The position numbers and the translations under genes are program-made. Positions 1 through 5,067 of a stretch of 5,067 nt of DNA are shown here, piece by piece (position 1 is the stretch's first letter; every line of letters starts with the position of its first letter). Origin of the DNA: Pseudomonas sp. (lineage in GTDB: Bacteria > Pseudomonadota > Gammaproteobacteria > Pseudomonadales > Pseudomonadaceae); the NCBI GenBank assembly GCA_003525045.1, contig DQGF01000331.1, positions 10,518-15,584 on the forward strand. Reading direction: 5' to 3'. Under the pieces are notes generated by a model that made no database searches, was not told where the DNA came from, and saw only the letters and a list, made by a program, of their open reading frames with translations.

Positions 1-24
1 AGCCGCGCATTGCGCGGCTTTCTC
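1..24 (+). terminator. Rho-independent terminator of a gene upstream of the window
   Basis: An 8-bp perfect GC-rich stem (1-8 with 12-19, loop ATT) is followed by the T-rich tail TTTCTCACTTT. Read on the plus strand this is a typical intrinsic terminator, so it probably ends a rightward gene or tRNA cut off by the window edge. The A-rich 5' side of the stem, if there is one, is also cut off. Its sequence is almost the same as that of the hairpin at 901-929. Confidence 0.7.
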
Positions 25-27
25 ACT

Positions 28-56
28 TTGACTGAAATCAGATGTACATCTATTTC
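28..56 (+). promoter_or_regulatory. Weak sigma70-type promoter candidate for the unknown gene
   Basis: TTGACT at 28-33 is a good -35 box (5 of 6). Exactly 17 bases later TATTTC (51-56) is a poor -10 (3 of 6). Transcription would start near 63, giving a leader of about 100 bases before the ATG at 168. The spacer is filled by the dyad described at 32-58, which fits a regulated, activator-dependent or repressed promoter. No better pair was seen between 25 and 167. Inferred only. Confidence 0.3.
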
Positions 57-58
57 AG
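32..58. promoter_or_regulatory. Operator-like dyad upstream of the unknown gene
   Basis: The core AGATGTACATCT (40-51) is a perfect 12-bp palindrome. It is flanked by inverted arms CTGAAA (32-37) and TTTCAG (53-58), offset by a single base. The element overlaps the spacer of the promoter candidate at 28-56, where a dimeric regulator would block or assist RNA polymerase. I do not recognise the motif; it is not the CTGT-N8-ACAG pattern of LexA. A stem-loop function in RNA is less likely because the core palindrome has no loop. Confidence 0.4.
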
Positions 59-155
59 GACGAGTGATGAGCGTCATTTTCGGAAGCGTCTGACATACAG
101 GGCAGCGGTCTCTTGTCGATCATTGATTCTTTCTCGTGGCCTCGGGCCTTTGTTC

Positions 156-159
156 GAGG
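156..159 (+). promoter_or_regulatory. Ribosome binding site that decides the start at 168
   Basis: GAGG lies 8 bases before the ATG at 168. The in-frame upstream ATG at 42 has no comparable purine run in front of it and would lie inside the promoter and dyad region. The 168 start is therefore preferred. Confidence 0.6.
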
Positions 160-167
160 TTGGCGGA

Positions 168-713
168 ATGGAGACCGAAGTGACCGCCTATTTTCCAGCG
201 CTGACCATTGGCGATCAGACTTACGATTTTGCTCACCTTGAACCGTTCACTTTCATGATTCAGAGTCAGTTGGCCAGGCTTGATTTGCGCGTGCACGTCA
301 CTTTTTCGAGCCACTGTTCCAGCCAGGGTTATGATCCGGCGACGCACCCGGCAGGGGAGCCGATCATTCTCGACGGTGCCGGACGACCGCGCACCTTCTG
401 TGCAATCCGTTACCGGCTGTCATTGGGGCTGCCGACGGTGATCCAGGGGTTGAACCATCCCCGGTCCAAAGTCCGTGAGACTGCGACGCGGCGAAACTGG
501 GCATACTCTATGACGATTCAGGACCCGGCCGGGCCTTACCACGTGTTCTTTGAGATACGTCGTGCCGCCAAGGAAAAACCGCAGCATCTTAATCTGGTAG
601 TTGAGAGTGCTTATCACCAAACAGAACAGTCGCCGAGGCTGCTGGGCAAGATGGGGTTTATGCTGCTGTGCGGTAAGGTCTACATGCGGCTACCGAGTTC
701 GACCAAACGCTAG
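168..713 (+). CDS. Conserved-looking protein of unknown function, 181 residues
   Basis: I do not recognise this protein. It begins METEVTAYFPAL and ends PSSTKR. It has no signal peptide, no membrane segment and no obvious helix-turn-helix, so it is probably cytosolic. Visible features are an SSHC-containing segment followed by GYDP (near residues 48-56), a central arginine-rich RRNW, the beta-strand-like YHVFFEIRRA, and then LVVESAYHQTE and LGKMGFMLLC near the C-terminus. Alternating strand-like segments late in the chain loosely recall small nuclease folds of the barnase/RelE type, but that is only an impression. The start is chosen by GAGG at 156-159; an in-frame ATG at 42 would add 42 unlikely residues. 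The gene stands alone on the plus strand, convergent with rmcA and the tRNA, and ends just before the hairpin at 725-751. It uses more A/T-ending codons by eye than rmcA, so recent acquisition is possible but not shown. Confidence 0.7.
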   Translation: METEVTAYFPALTIGDQTYDFAHLEPFTFMIQSQLARLDLRVHVTFSSHCSSQGYDPATHPAGEPIILDGAGRPRTFCAIRYRLSLGLPTVIQGLNHPRSKVRETATRRNWAYSMTIQDPAGPYHVFFEIRRAAKEKPQHLNLVVESAYHQTEQSPRLLGKMGFMLLCGKVYMRLPSSTKR

Positions 714-724
714 GGGCAGAAACG

Positions 725-751
725 AAAAAAGACGCCATGGGCGTCTTCTTC
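725..751. terminator. Bidirectional terminator hairpin, strongest on the minus strand
   Basis: GACGCC (731-736) pairs with GGCGTC (740-745) around an ATG triloop. The stem extends through flanking A/T pairs to 725/751 with one mismatch. Read on the minus strand, the GC core is followed directly by TTTTTT, the best intrinsic terminator in the window. Read on the plus strand, the tail is the interrupted TTCTTCG, still adequate to end the gene at 168-713. It therefore separates convergent transcripts and supplies the 3' end of the candidate minus-strand sRNA. Confidence 0.8.
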
Positions 752-853
752 GATTCGGTAAAGCAGATCCGGACACCACTTGCGAACCGCCTTGCGCGGT
801 TACAGCTTTCGCTGCTGGGAAGCGCTCATTCTCATCCGGTCAGTCGCTTCGAC
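725..853 (-). ncRNA. Candidate small regulatory RNA, about 130 nt
   Basis: This gene-free stretch looks like a complete small transcription unit on the minus strand. A sigma70-like promoter (860-888) predicts a start near 853. The RNA could fold into three successive stem-loops: GAAGCG (850-845) with CGCTTC (824-819) closing a 20-base loop; CAGC/GCTG around a GAAA tetraloop (814-803); and AACCGC/GCGGTT (801-785) with loop GCAAG. A largely unpaired segment of about 40 bases (784-746) follows, then a terminator with six Ts. Promoter, structured body, single-stranded seed-like region and U-tract are the usual design of an Hfq-type sRNA. CCGGAT occurs twice (839-834 and 772-767), once in a loop and once unpaired. 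No convincing ORF lies within it; the only one is 11 codons (835-800) without a clear ribosome site. I cannot match it to a named Pseudomonas sRNA, and expression is inferred. Confidence 0.45.
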
Positions 854-859
854 AGGTCA

Positions 860-888
860 AATCTAATGAAAGTTAATATTCACGTCAA
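860..888 (-). promoter_or_regulatory. Sigma70-type promoter of the candidate sRNA
   Basis: On the minus strand TTGACG (888-883, 5 of 6 to consensus) is followed after exactly 17 bases by TAGATT (865-860, 4 of 6). The spacer and the upstream flank (to about 898) are clearly AT-rich, unlike the surrounding GC-rich DNA, as expected for a promoter with UP-element-like sequence. It fires into the hairpin-rich stretch ending at 725. The terminator at 901-929 sits just upstream and would insulate it from tRNA transcription. Confidence 0.5.
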
Positions 889-900
889 TCATTAATTCGG

Positions 901-929
901 AAGAAAGCCGCGCAATACGCGGCTTTCTT
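901..929 (-). terminator. Rho-independent terminator after the tRNA (and rmcA)
   Basis: A 12-bp perfect stem (901-912 with 918-929, 5-base loop) starts four bases beyond the tRNA CCA end. On the minus strand its 3' arm ends in CTTTCTT, giving the U-rich end. It is the first terminator downstream of both rmcA and the tRNA, so it probably ends tRNA transcription and any rmcA read-through. Confidence 0.8.
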
Positions 930-932
930 GTT

Positions 933-1009
933 TGGTGGGCCCACACGGACTTGAACCGTGGACCAAAGGATTATGAGTCCTCTGCTCTAACCAACTGAGC
1001 TATAGGCCC
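933..1009 (-). tRNA. tRNA with CAU anticodon, probably tRNA-Ile2 (lysidine type)
   Basis: A complete 77-nt cloverleaf with encoded CCA (935-933). The acceptor stem GGGCCTA pairs with TGGGCCC including one T-G wobble. The D arm contains AGCTCAGTTGGTTAGAGC, the T arm GGTTCAAGTCC, and the anticodon loop CTCATAA places CAT at 975-973. CAU can mean initiator Met, elongator Met or Ile2. The acceptor carries C4-G69 and C5-G68, which are determinants for the lysidine synthetase TilS on E. coli Ile2. The anticodon arm (GACTCATAATC followed by TTGGTC) also resembles E. coli ileX more than metT. After conversion of C34 to lysidine it would read AUA. Automatic tools often call such genes tRNA-Met. It lies 15 bases after the rmcA stop codon and has its own -10 box overlapping that stop. 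Confidence 0.92.
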
Positions 1010-1023
1010 TCAGTAGGCCGCGG

Positions 1024-1029
1024 ATTATA
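1024..1029 (-). promoter_or_regulatory. tRNA promoter -10 box overlapping the rmcA stop codon
   Basis: A perfect TATAAT on the minus strand (1029-1024) contains the rmcA TAA stop. It is followed by the GC-rich discriminator CCGCGGC and then the tRNA 5' end at 1009, giving a predicted start near 1017 and a very short 5' leader. A GC-rich discriminator is characteristic of stringently controlled stable-RNA promoters. The -35 is weak: AGCACA at 16-bp spacing matches 3 of 6, so some recognition would have to come from elsewhere. The -35 would lie inside rmcA coding sequence. Confidence 0.6.
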
Positions 1030-4000
1030 GCGATGGTTTCTCGGCTGTGCTATCCGAAAAATCCAATATGGCTGTACGAAGAAACGTCGCGGCGAATTCG
1101 GCGGGGGGCAAGGGCATGCTGACGATGTAGCCCTGGATCTGTTCACAACCCTCCGCAGCCAGGAATTGCTGCTGCGCCAGGGTCTCGACGCCCTCGGCAA
1201 TCACGGTGAATTGCATGCTGCGACCCAAGGCGATAATGGCGCGAACGATCGCCGCATCGTGGGGATCGTCCGGCAGGCCGCGGACAAAAGACTGGTCGAT
1301 CTTGAGGATGTCCAGCGGCAGGCGTTTGAGGTAGCTCAGGGACGAGTAGCCGGTGCCAAAGTCGTCGATCGCCAGTTGCACACCCAAATGTTTGAGTTGA
1401 TGCAGCACCGCCAGCGCTTCTTCGGCCTGGCTCATGATGAAGTTTTCGGTAATTTCCAGTTGCAGGAAGTCAGGTCTGAGGCCGTTGTCCTTGAGCAGTT
1501 GTTCGATGCGGCCAAGCAGGTTCGGCTGACGCAGCTGGGCGCCGGCGAGGTTTACCGAGAGTGGGCCCAGGCATTCGTAGACCTGATTCCATTCGTACAT
1601 CTGCCGGCAGGCGGTCTCGAGTACCCAGTCGCCGATCTGCAGGATCATGCCGTTTTCTTCGGCCAGGGGGATGAAGTGTTCCGGCGGTACATCGCCAAAG
1701 GTCGGGTGACGCCAACGAATGAGCGCTTCGGCGCCGACCAGGCGATGGTCGTCAAGGCTGATCTTTGGCTGATAGTGCAGGAACAGCTCATTACGCTCGA
1801 TGGCGCGCCGCAATTCGTGTTCCAGCGCGACGCGCTCGCTGGCTTGGGCGGTGAGGTCGCGGGTATAGCTTTCGACTCGATTGCGACCCTTGGCCTTGGA
1901 GCGATACATCGCCGCATCGGCGTTCTTGACCAGTGTGGCGACGTCACAGCCGTCCTTGGGGTAGAGGCTGGTACCGATGCTGGCGCTGATGAAAAATTCG
2001 TGCACGCCGGCCTGGAACGGTGCGCCGAAGCAATTGAGCAACTTGATCGCGATGTTGTCGGCGTCACTGGATTGCTGCAGGCCGGGGAGCAGGATGATGA
2101 ATTCGTCGCCGCCCAGGCGCGCCACGGTATCGATGTCGCGCAGCTGTTCCTTGAGGCGCACGGCGATGCCTTTGAGCAAGAGGTCGCCGACCGGGTGACC
2201 CAGACTGTCGTTGATGTGTTTGAAGCGGTCCAGGTCGAGGAACAGCACGGCACCCTGGCCGCCATTTTCCTGTTGGTTGTTGAGCGCGGTCAGCAACCGG
2301 CTCTCGAACAGGGTGCGGTTCGGCAGGCCGGTCAGCGGGTCGTGGTGCGCCTGGTAGTCGAGTTTGGCCTGGGCGTGCTTGAGGCTGGAAATGTCCGCGA
2401 ACACCGCCACAAAGTGGGTGATGAATTTGTCCCGATTGCGTACCGCGCTGATAGTCAGCCAGCTCGGGTAGAGCTCGCCGTTCTTGCGCCGGTTGGAGAT
2501 CTCGCCCTGCCAATGACCTTCGGCGGTCAGTTGATGCCACATGGCCGCATAGAAGGCGCTGTCATGCAGCCCCGAGGCCAGCAGACGAGGGGTGTGGCCC
2601 AATGCTTCGCTCTCGCTGTAGCCGGTGATTTCAGTAAACGCGCGGTTGACGGCACTGATGTGCTGTTGAGTGTCGGTGATCAACACCCCTTCGGCGGTGC
2701 TCTCGAACACGGTGGCTGCCTGTTGCAGCTTCTCCTGCATCAAGTGCCGCTCCGTGATGTCCCGGGCGATGGTCAGCATGCAATCTTCATCGCCGATCGG
2801 CAGCGGGCGGCTGGACACCTCGCAGAGGCGGATCTGGCCGTCGCTGCGGCGGATGTGGCAGCTGAAGTCGCGGACGAAGCCGTCACGGTGCAGCAGGTCG
2901 AGCATCTGCTTGCGTTCGTTGAGATTGACCCAGATCCCCAACTCCAGAGCCGAGCGGTCCACGGACATCGCGCTGTTGAAGCCGGTAATGCGGCTAAACC
3001 CTTCGTTGACCTCCAGCAGCAAGCCGTCGCTTTGCCGGGACAGCAGCAAGCCGTCAGGGGAGGCATGGAAGGCCTTGGCGAACTTCTCTTCGGAGGTTTG
3101 CAGCTGTTGCTGGGTTTCCTTGAGCTGACTGATATCGCGCACGACGACCACCAGCGCAGGGGTGGTATCGAGGTCGAACGGTTCGGCGGAAATCAGACCG
3201 GTAAACACTTGGCCATTGTTGCGTCGAAAGGGCATCTCCAGGTTACGAATGCTGCCGGCCTGCAACCGCTGCAACAAGCCCGGTCCTACGCCGGGAATGC
3301 CCCAGATGTTCAGGTCGGTGGCGGTCTGGCCGATGACGTCTTCAGCCCTGAGGCCTATCTGTTCTTCGAATGCTTCGTTGACTTCCAGCAAACAACCGTC
3401 GGAGAGCCGCGCGATAACCAGAATGTCCGGGCATTGCTGGAATACCGAGGCGAACTTCTGTTCCGACAGGCGCAACGCCTCTTCGGTGCGCTTGGCGTCG
3501 CTGATATCGATCATCAGCCCGCGCATCACGGGTTCATGTCCGTGCTCGATCAGGCTGACGATGTCGCGTACCCACAGACAACGGCCGTCGGCGGTGATGA
3601 CCCGGTAGTCGAGGGTGTGATCGCGCCCGGCCAGGACTTCTTGATCGCAGAAGGTCTGGGCGCGGGTGAGGTCGGCTGGGTGGATGATGTTGCGCCAGAA
3701 GCCCGGAATCAGCCAGTGAGACAGGGGATAACCCAGCAGATCCTCGGCATGGGGTGACACGTAGCTGTAGGTGAAATCGGTGATCCTCGCTTCCCAGGCG
3801 ATGGCCGAAAGACTCTCCACCAGTCCGCGGTAGTGATATTCGCTGCTGCGCAGTTCCTGTTCCAGATCGACCCGGCGGGTGATTTCCGAACTCAGCCGGC
3901 GGTTGATCCGGATCACCATCGCCAGCACACCGATCAACAGCAGTAATCCGGGTAGGCCGTAAACCAGCAAATCGGACCAGAACGTTCGATGATCGAGGAC

Positions 4001-4771
4001 GTTGCCGACCCAATGCTCCTGGATAGCGCTGATTTCGTCCGGGGTCATATCTGCCAGGACTTTGTCCAGGATGCCCACCAGCATCTTGTTGTGCTTGGGC
4101 ACGCCCATGGCCAGTTGATAGCGATAGGGTGTCTCGCCGCTGACATAAAGCCCGTCGAGCTTGAGCTGGCGCAGGCTCCAGATGCTGGACGCGAGGTCGC
4201 CGACCACTGCGTCCACCTCATCGGTGGCCAGTGCCTGCAAGGCTGAGCTTACGTTGGGCATTGCCACCAGATTCAGATCGGGATGGTGAGTACGCAGCAG
4301 CTCATGGGGGGCGTAATTTTCCACCACGGCGACTTTCAGGCCGTACAGGTCTGCCAGTTTACGTGGTTGGGGGCCTCCGACATGGGCAAGAATGACAATC
4401 GGAAAGTCCAGATAGGGTCGGGTAAACGATAAGTAATTCTGGCGCTCCGGGGTCGACATGATGCCCGGCAACAGGTCCAGCTTCGCTTGTTTGGCCTGCT
4501 CCAGGACAACCGTCCAGCTGACCGGCTCGATGGGCGTGAGCTTGATGGCCAGGCGTTGACGAATCAGGTTGATGTAGTCCGCCGCAAGGCCCTGGTAGCG
4601 ACCCTGATCGTCGCGAAACTCGAAGGGCGGCCAGGACGCATCAACGCCCAGGCGCAAGTCCGGGTGAGTCTTCAGCCAGCTACGTTCTTCGTCGGTCAGA
4701 GTCAGCGCGCCAGCCGTTGCGGTCCAGGTTATCAGCGACAGCAAAAAAAGCACGGTCGGCAGTCTCGGCAT
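1025..4771 (-). CDS. rmcA: RmcA-like membrane sensor with PAS, GGDEF and EAL domains (c-di-GMP turnover)
   Basis: A 1248-residue inner-membrane enzyme controlling cyclic-di-GMP. Order: signal peptide (1-22); periplasmic Venus-flytrap SBP_bac_3 domain (about 25-258, with VDASWPPFEF); transmembrane helix (about 266-289); PAS domains at about 311-428, 435-552, 560-677 and 683-799; GGDEF (about 803-970); EAL (about 983-1235). The cyclase signature GGDEF is intact (887-891), with an RxxD inhibitory site (R878, D881) exactly five residues before it. EAL phosphodiesterase residues are present: E1015 in EALIRW, N1074, E1106 in EITEN, D1136-D1137, K1157, E1193 and Q1213. Architecture, length (PA0575 is about 1245) and the place beside rpoD identify it as RmcA. 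The P. aeruginosa protein is reported to bind L-arginine through the flytrap, to respond to redox state and to act mainly as a phosphodiesterase stimulated by GTP. ATG at 4771 is chosen over TTG at 4819 because it starts the signal peptide directly; its ribosome site (GAGA) is modest. Confidence 0.93.
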   Translation of the reverse strand: MPRLPTVLFLLSLITWTATAGALTLTDEERSWLKTHPDLRLGVDASWPPFEFRDDQGRYQGLAADYINLIRQRLAIKLTPIEPVSWTVVLEQAKQAKLDLLPGIMSTPERQNYLSFTRPYLDFPIVILAHVGGPQPRKLADLYGLKVAVVENYAPHELLRTHHPDLNLVAMPNVSSALQALATDEVDAVVGDLASSIWSLRQLKLDGLYVSGETPYRYQLAMGVPKHNKMLVGILDKVLADMTPDEISAIQEHWVGNVLDHRTFWSDLLVYGLPGLLLLIGVLAMVIRINRRLSSEITRRVDLEQELRSSEYHYRGLVESLSAIAWEARITDFTYSYVSPHAEDLLGYPLSHWLIPGFWRNIIHPADLTRAQTFCDQEVLAGRDHTLDYRVITADGRCLWVRDIVSLIEHGHEPVMRGLMIDISDAKRTEEALRLSEQKFASVFQQCPDILVIARLSDGCLLEVNEAFEEQIGLRAEDVIGQTATDLNIWGIPGVGPGLLQRLQAGSIRNLEMPFRRNNGQVFTGLISAEPFDLDTTPALVVVVRDISQLKETQQQLQTSEEKFAKAFHASPDGLLLSRQSDGLLLEVNEGFSRITGFNSAMSVDRSALELGIWVNLNERKQMLDLLHRDGFVRDFSCHIRRSDGQIRLCEVSSRPLPIGDEDCMLTIARDITERHLMQEKLQQAATVFESTAEGVLITDTQQHISAVNRAFTEITGYSESEALGHTPRLLASGLHDSAFYAAMWHQLTAEGHWQGEISNRRKNGELYPSWLTISAVRNRDKFITHFVAVFADISSLKHAQAKLDYQAHHDPLTGLPNRTLFESRLLTALNNQQENGGQGAVLFLDLDRFKHINDSLGHPVGDLLLKGIAVRLKEQLRDIDTVARLGGDEFIILLPGLQQSSDADNIAIKLLNCFGAPFQAGVHEFFISASIGTSLYPKDGCDVATLVKNADAAMYRSKAKGRNRVESYTRDLTAQASERVALEHELRRAIERNELFLHYQPKISLDDHRLVGAEALIRWRHPTFGDVPPEHFIPLAEENGMILQIGDWVLETACRQMYEWNQVYECLGPLSVNLAGAQLRQPNLLGRIEQLLKDNGLRPDFLQLEITENFIMSQAEEALAVLHQLKHLGVQLAIDDFGTGYSSLSYLKRLPLDILKIDQSFVRGLPDDPHDAAIVRAIIALGRSMQFTVIAEGVETLAQQQFLAAEGCEQIQGYIVSMPLPPAEFAATFLRTAILDFSDSTAEKPSL

Positions 4772-4804
4772 AACGGTCTCGTTACGGCTCTGGGGAATGT
4801 TTCG

Positions 4805-4834
4805 AGTGTAGACGGGCAATCAGGCGGGAGTGAA
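4805..4834 (-). promoter_or_regulatory. Candidate rmcA promoter with a sigmaS-like -10
   Basis: On the minus strand TACACT (4810-4805) is preceded by TC, giving TCTACACT, close to the extended -10 favoured by RpoS. TTCACT (4834-4829) lies 18 bases upstream and matches the -35 consensus at 4 of 6. The predicted start near 4799 leaves a leader of about 30 bases before the ATG at 4771. It lies after the rpoD terminator, so rmcA probably has its own transcript. The call rests on motif reading alone. Confidence 0.4.
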
Positions 4835-4853
4835 GCGTGGGAAATTTTATCTG

Positions 4854-4890
4854 CAAAAAGCAAAACCCCCGGCCAGGGCCGGGGGTTTTG
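4854..4890 (-). terminator. Rho-independent terminator of rpoD
   Basis: A 13-bp perfect stem (4861-4873 with 4878-4890) with a four-base loop begins 3 bases after the rpoD stop codon. On the minus strand the GC-rich arm runs into TTTTGCTTTTTGC, a strong U-tract. It would separate rpoD from rmcA, 83 bases before the preferred rmcA start. Confidence 0.9.
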
Positions 4891-4893
4891 TGA

Positions 4894-5067
4894 TCACTCG
4901 TCGAGGAAGGAGCGCAGATGCTCGCTTCTCGTCGGGTGGCGCAGCTTGCGCAGCGCCTTGGCTTCGATCTGACGAATCCGTTCACGGGTCACGTCGAACT
5001 GCTTACCAACCTCCTCGAGGGTGTGGTCGGTATTCATGTCGATACCGAAGCGCATGCGCAGCACCTT
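4894..5067 (-). CDS. rpoD: RNA polymerase sigma factor RpoD, C-terminal 57 residues (partial)
   Basis: The 3' end of the housekeeping sigma70 gene; the rest lies beyond the right edge. The visible 57 residues run from [10 protein letters not shown] to RSFLDE and end in TGA (4896-4894). They cover the end of region 4.1 and all of region 4.2, including the helix-turn-helix [20 protein letters not shown], which contacts the promoter -35 element. Recognition-helix residues RERIRQ are intact. The terminus [14 protein letters not shown] is what I expect for Pseudomonas; E. coli has a slightly different ending (FLDD). RpoD directs RNA polymerase to the sigma70 promoters of most growth genes, presumably including the tRNA and sRNA promoters called here. 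A strong terminator follows immediately. The fragment shows no frameshift or internal stop. Confidence 0.98.
   Translation of the reverse strand, partial: KVLRMRFGIDMNTDHTLEEVGKQFDVTRERIRQIEAKALRKLRHPTRSEHLRSFLDE

Noticed and set aside
67..93. 8-codon ORF (MSVIFGSV) in the leader of the unknown gene, preceded by AGGACGAG
   Set aside because: The ribosome site is attractive, but if transcription starts near 63 most of it is not transcribed. So short an ORF is easily found by chance, and no attenuator structure follows.
42..167. 42-residue N-terminal extension of the unknown gene from ATG at 42
   Set aside because: No ribosome binding site precedes it, it overlaps the operator-like dyad and the promoter candidate, and ATG at 168 has GAGG at the right distance.
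800..835. 11-codon minus-strand ORF (MRMSASQQRKL) within the candidate sRNA
   Set aside because: There is no good Shine-Dalgarno sequence, and it passes through two predicted stem-loops. Chance occurrence is likely without conservation data.
601..876. 91-codon plus-strand frame overlapping the end of the unknown gene
   Set aside because: It overlaps the real coding sequence in another frame, runs through the terminator hairpin at 725-751 and has no recognisable protein features.
933..1009. tRNA as attachment site of an integrated island
   Set aside because: No second copy of the tRNA 3' end is visible in the window and no integrase is present, so an insertion cannot be supported from this sequence.
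1166..3757. 863-codon open frame on the plus strand
   Set aside because: It lies entirely antisense to rmcA, has low-complexity composition rich in Val/Ala/Gln/Gly/Asp, and no domain. Long antisense frames arise from GC-rich codon bias. rmcA has clear catalytic motifs.
4772..4819. 16-residue N-terminal extension of RmcA from a TTG start
   Set aside because: The extension is polar, precedes a natural signal peptide, overlaps the promoter candidate, and the ATG at 4771 gives a length close to the P. aeruginosa protein.

Overview
The window is Gammaproteobacterial DNA and almost certainly comes from a Pseudomonas, probably the P. fluorescens group. The right edge encodes the C-terminus of the housekeeping sigma factor RpoD. 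Next to it, in the same orientation, lies a 1248-residue sensor with the domain order of P. aeruginosa RmcA (PA0575): periplasmic Venus-flytrap, one membrane segment, four PAS domains, GGDEF and EAL. The order rpoD, rmcA, CAU-anticodon tRNA is what I know from Pseudomonas chromosomes. This part looks like conserved core genome.

Layout from left to right. Positions 1-24 hold the terminator hairpin of an upstream gene outside the window. A plus-strand gene of unknown function (168-713, 181 residues) follows, with a dyad-symmetric operator-like element and a weak promoter candidate ahead of it. Positions 714-1024 are densely packed with RNA signals: a strong hairpin at 725-751, a candidate minus-strand small RNA (about 853 to 725) with its own sigma70-like promoter at 860-888, a 12-bp terminator stem at 901-929, and a complete CCA-encoding tRNA at 933-1009 on the minus strand. 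rmcA fills 1025-4771 on the minus strand. A 122-base gap (4772-4893) carries the rpoD terminator and a candidate rmcA promoter. rpoD runs off the right edge.

Functional reading. rpoD, rmcA, the tRNA and the candidate sRNA are all transcribed leftward. Each appears to have its own promoter and terminator, except that no terminator separates rmcA from the tRNA. The tRNA -10 hexamer overlaps the rmcA stop codon. RmcA should sit in the inner membrane and couple a periplasmic ligand (L-arginine is reported for the P. aeruginosa protein) and cytoplasmic redox or cofactor signals to cyclic-di-GMP turnover, and so to biofilm behaviour. The unknown gene at 168-713 and the candidate sRNA lie between two nearly identical terminator hairpins and are the least explained part. 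The possibly undescribed item is the candidate sRNA; the rest is largely recognisable.
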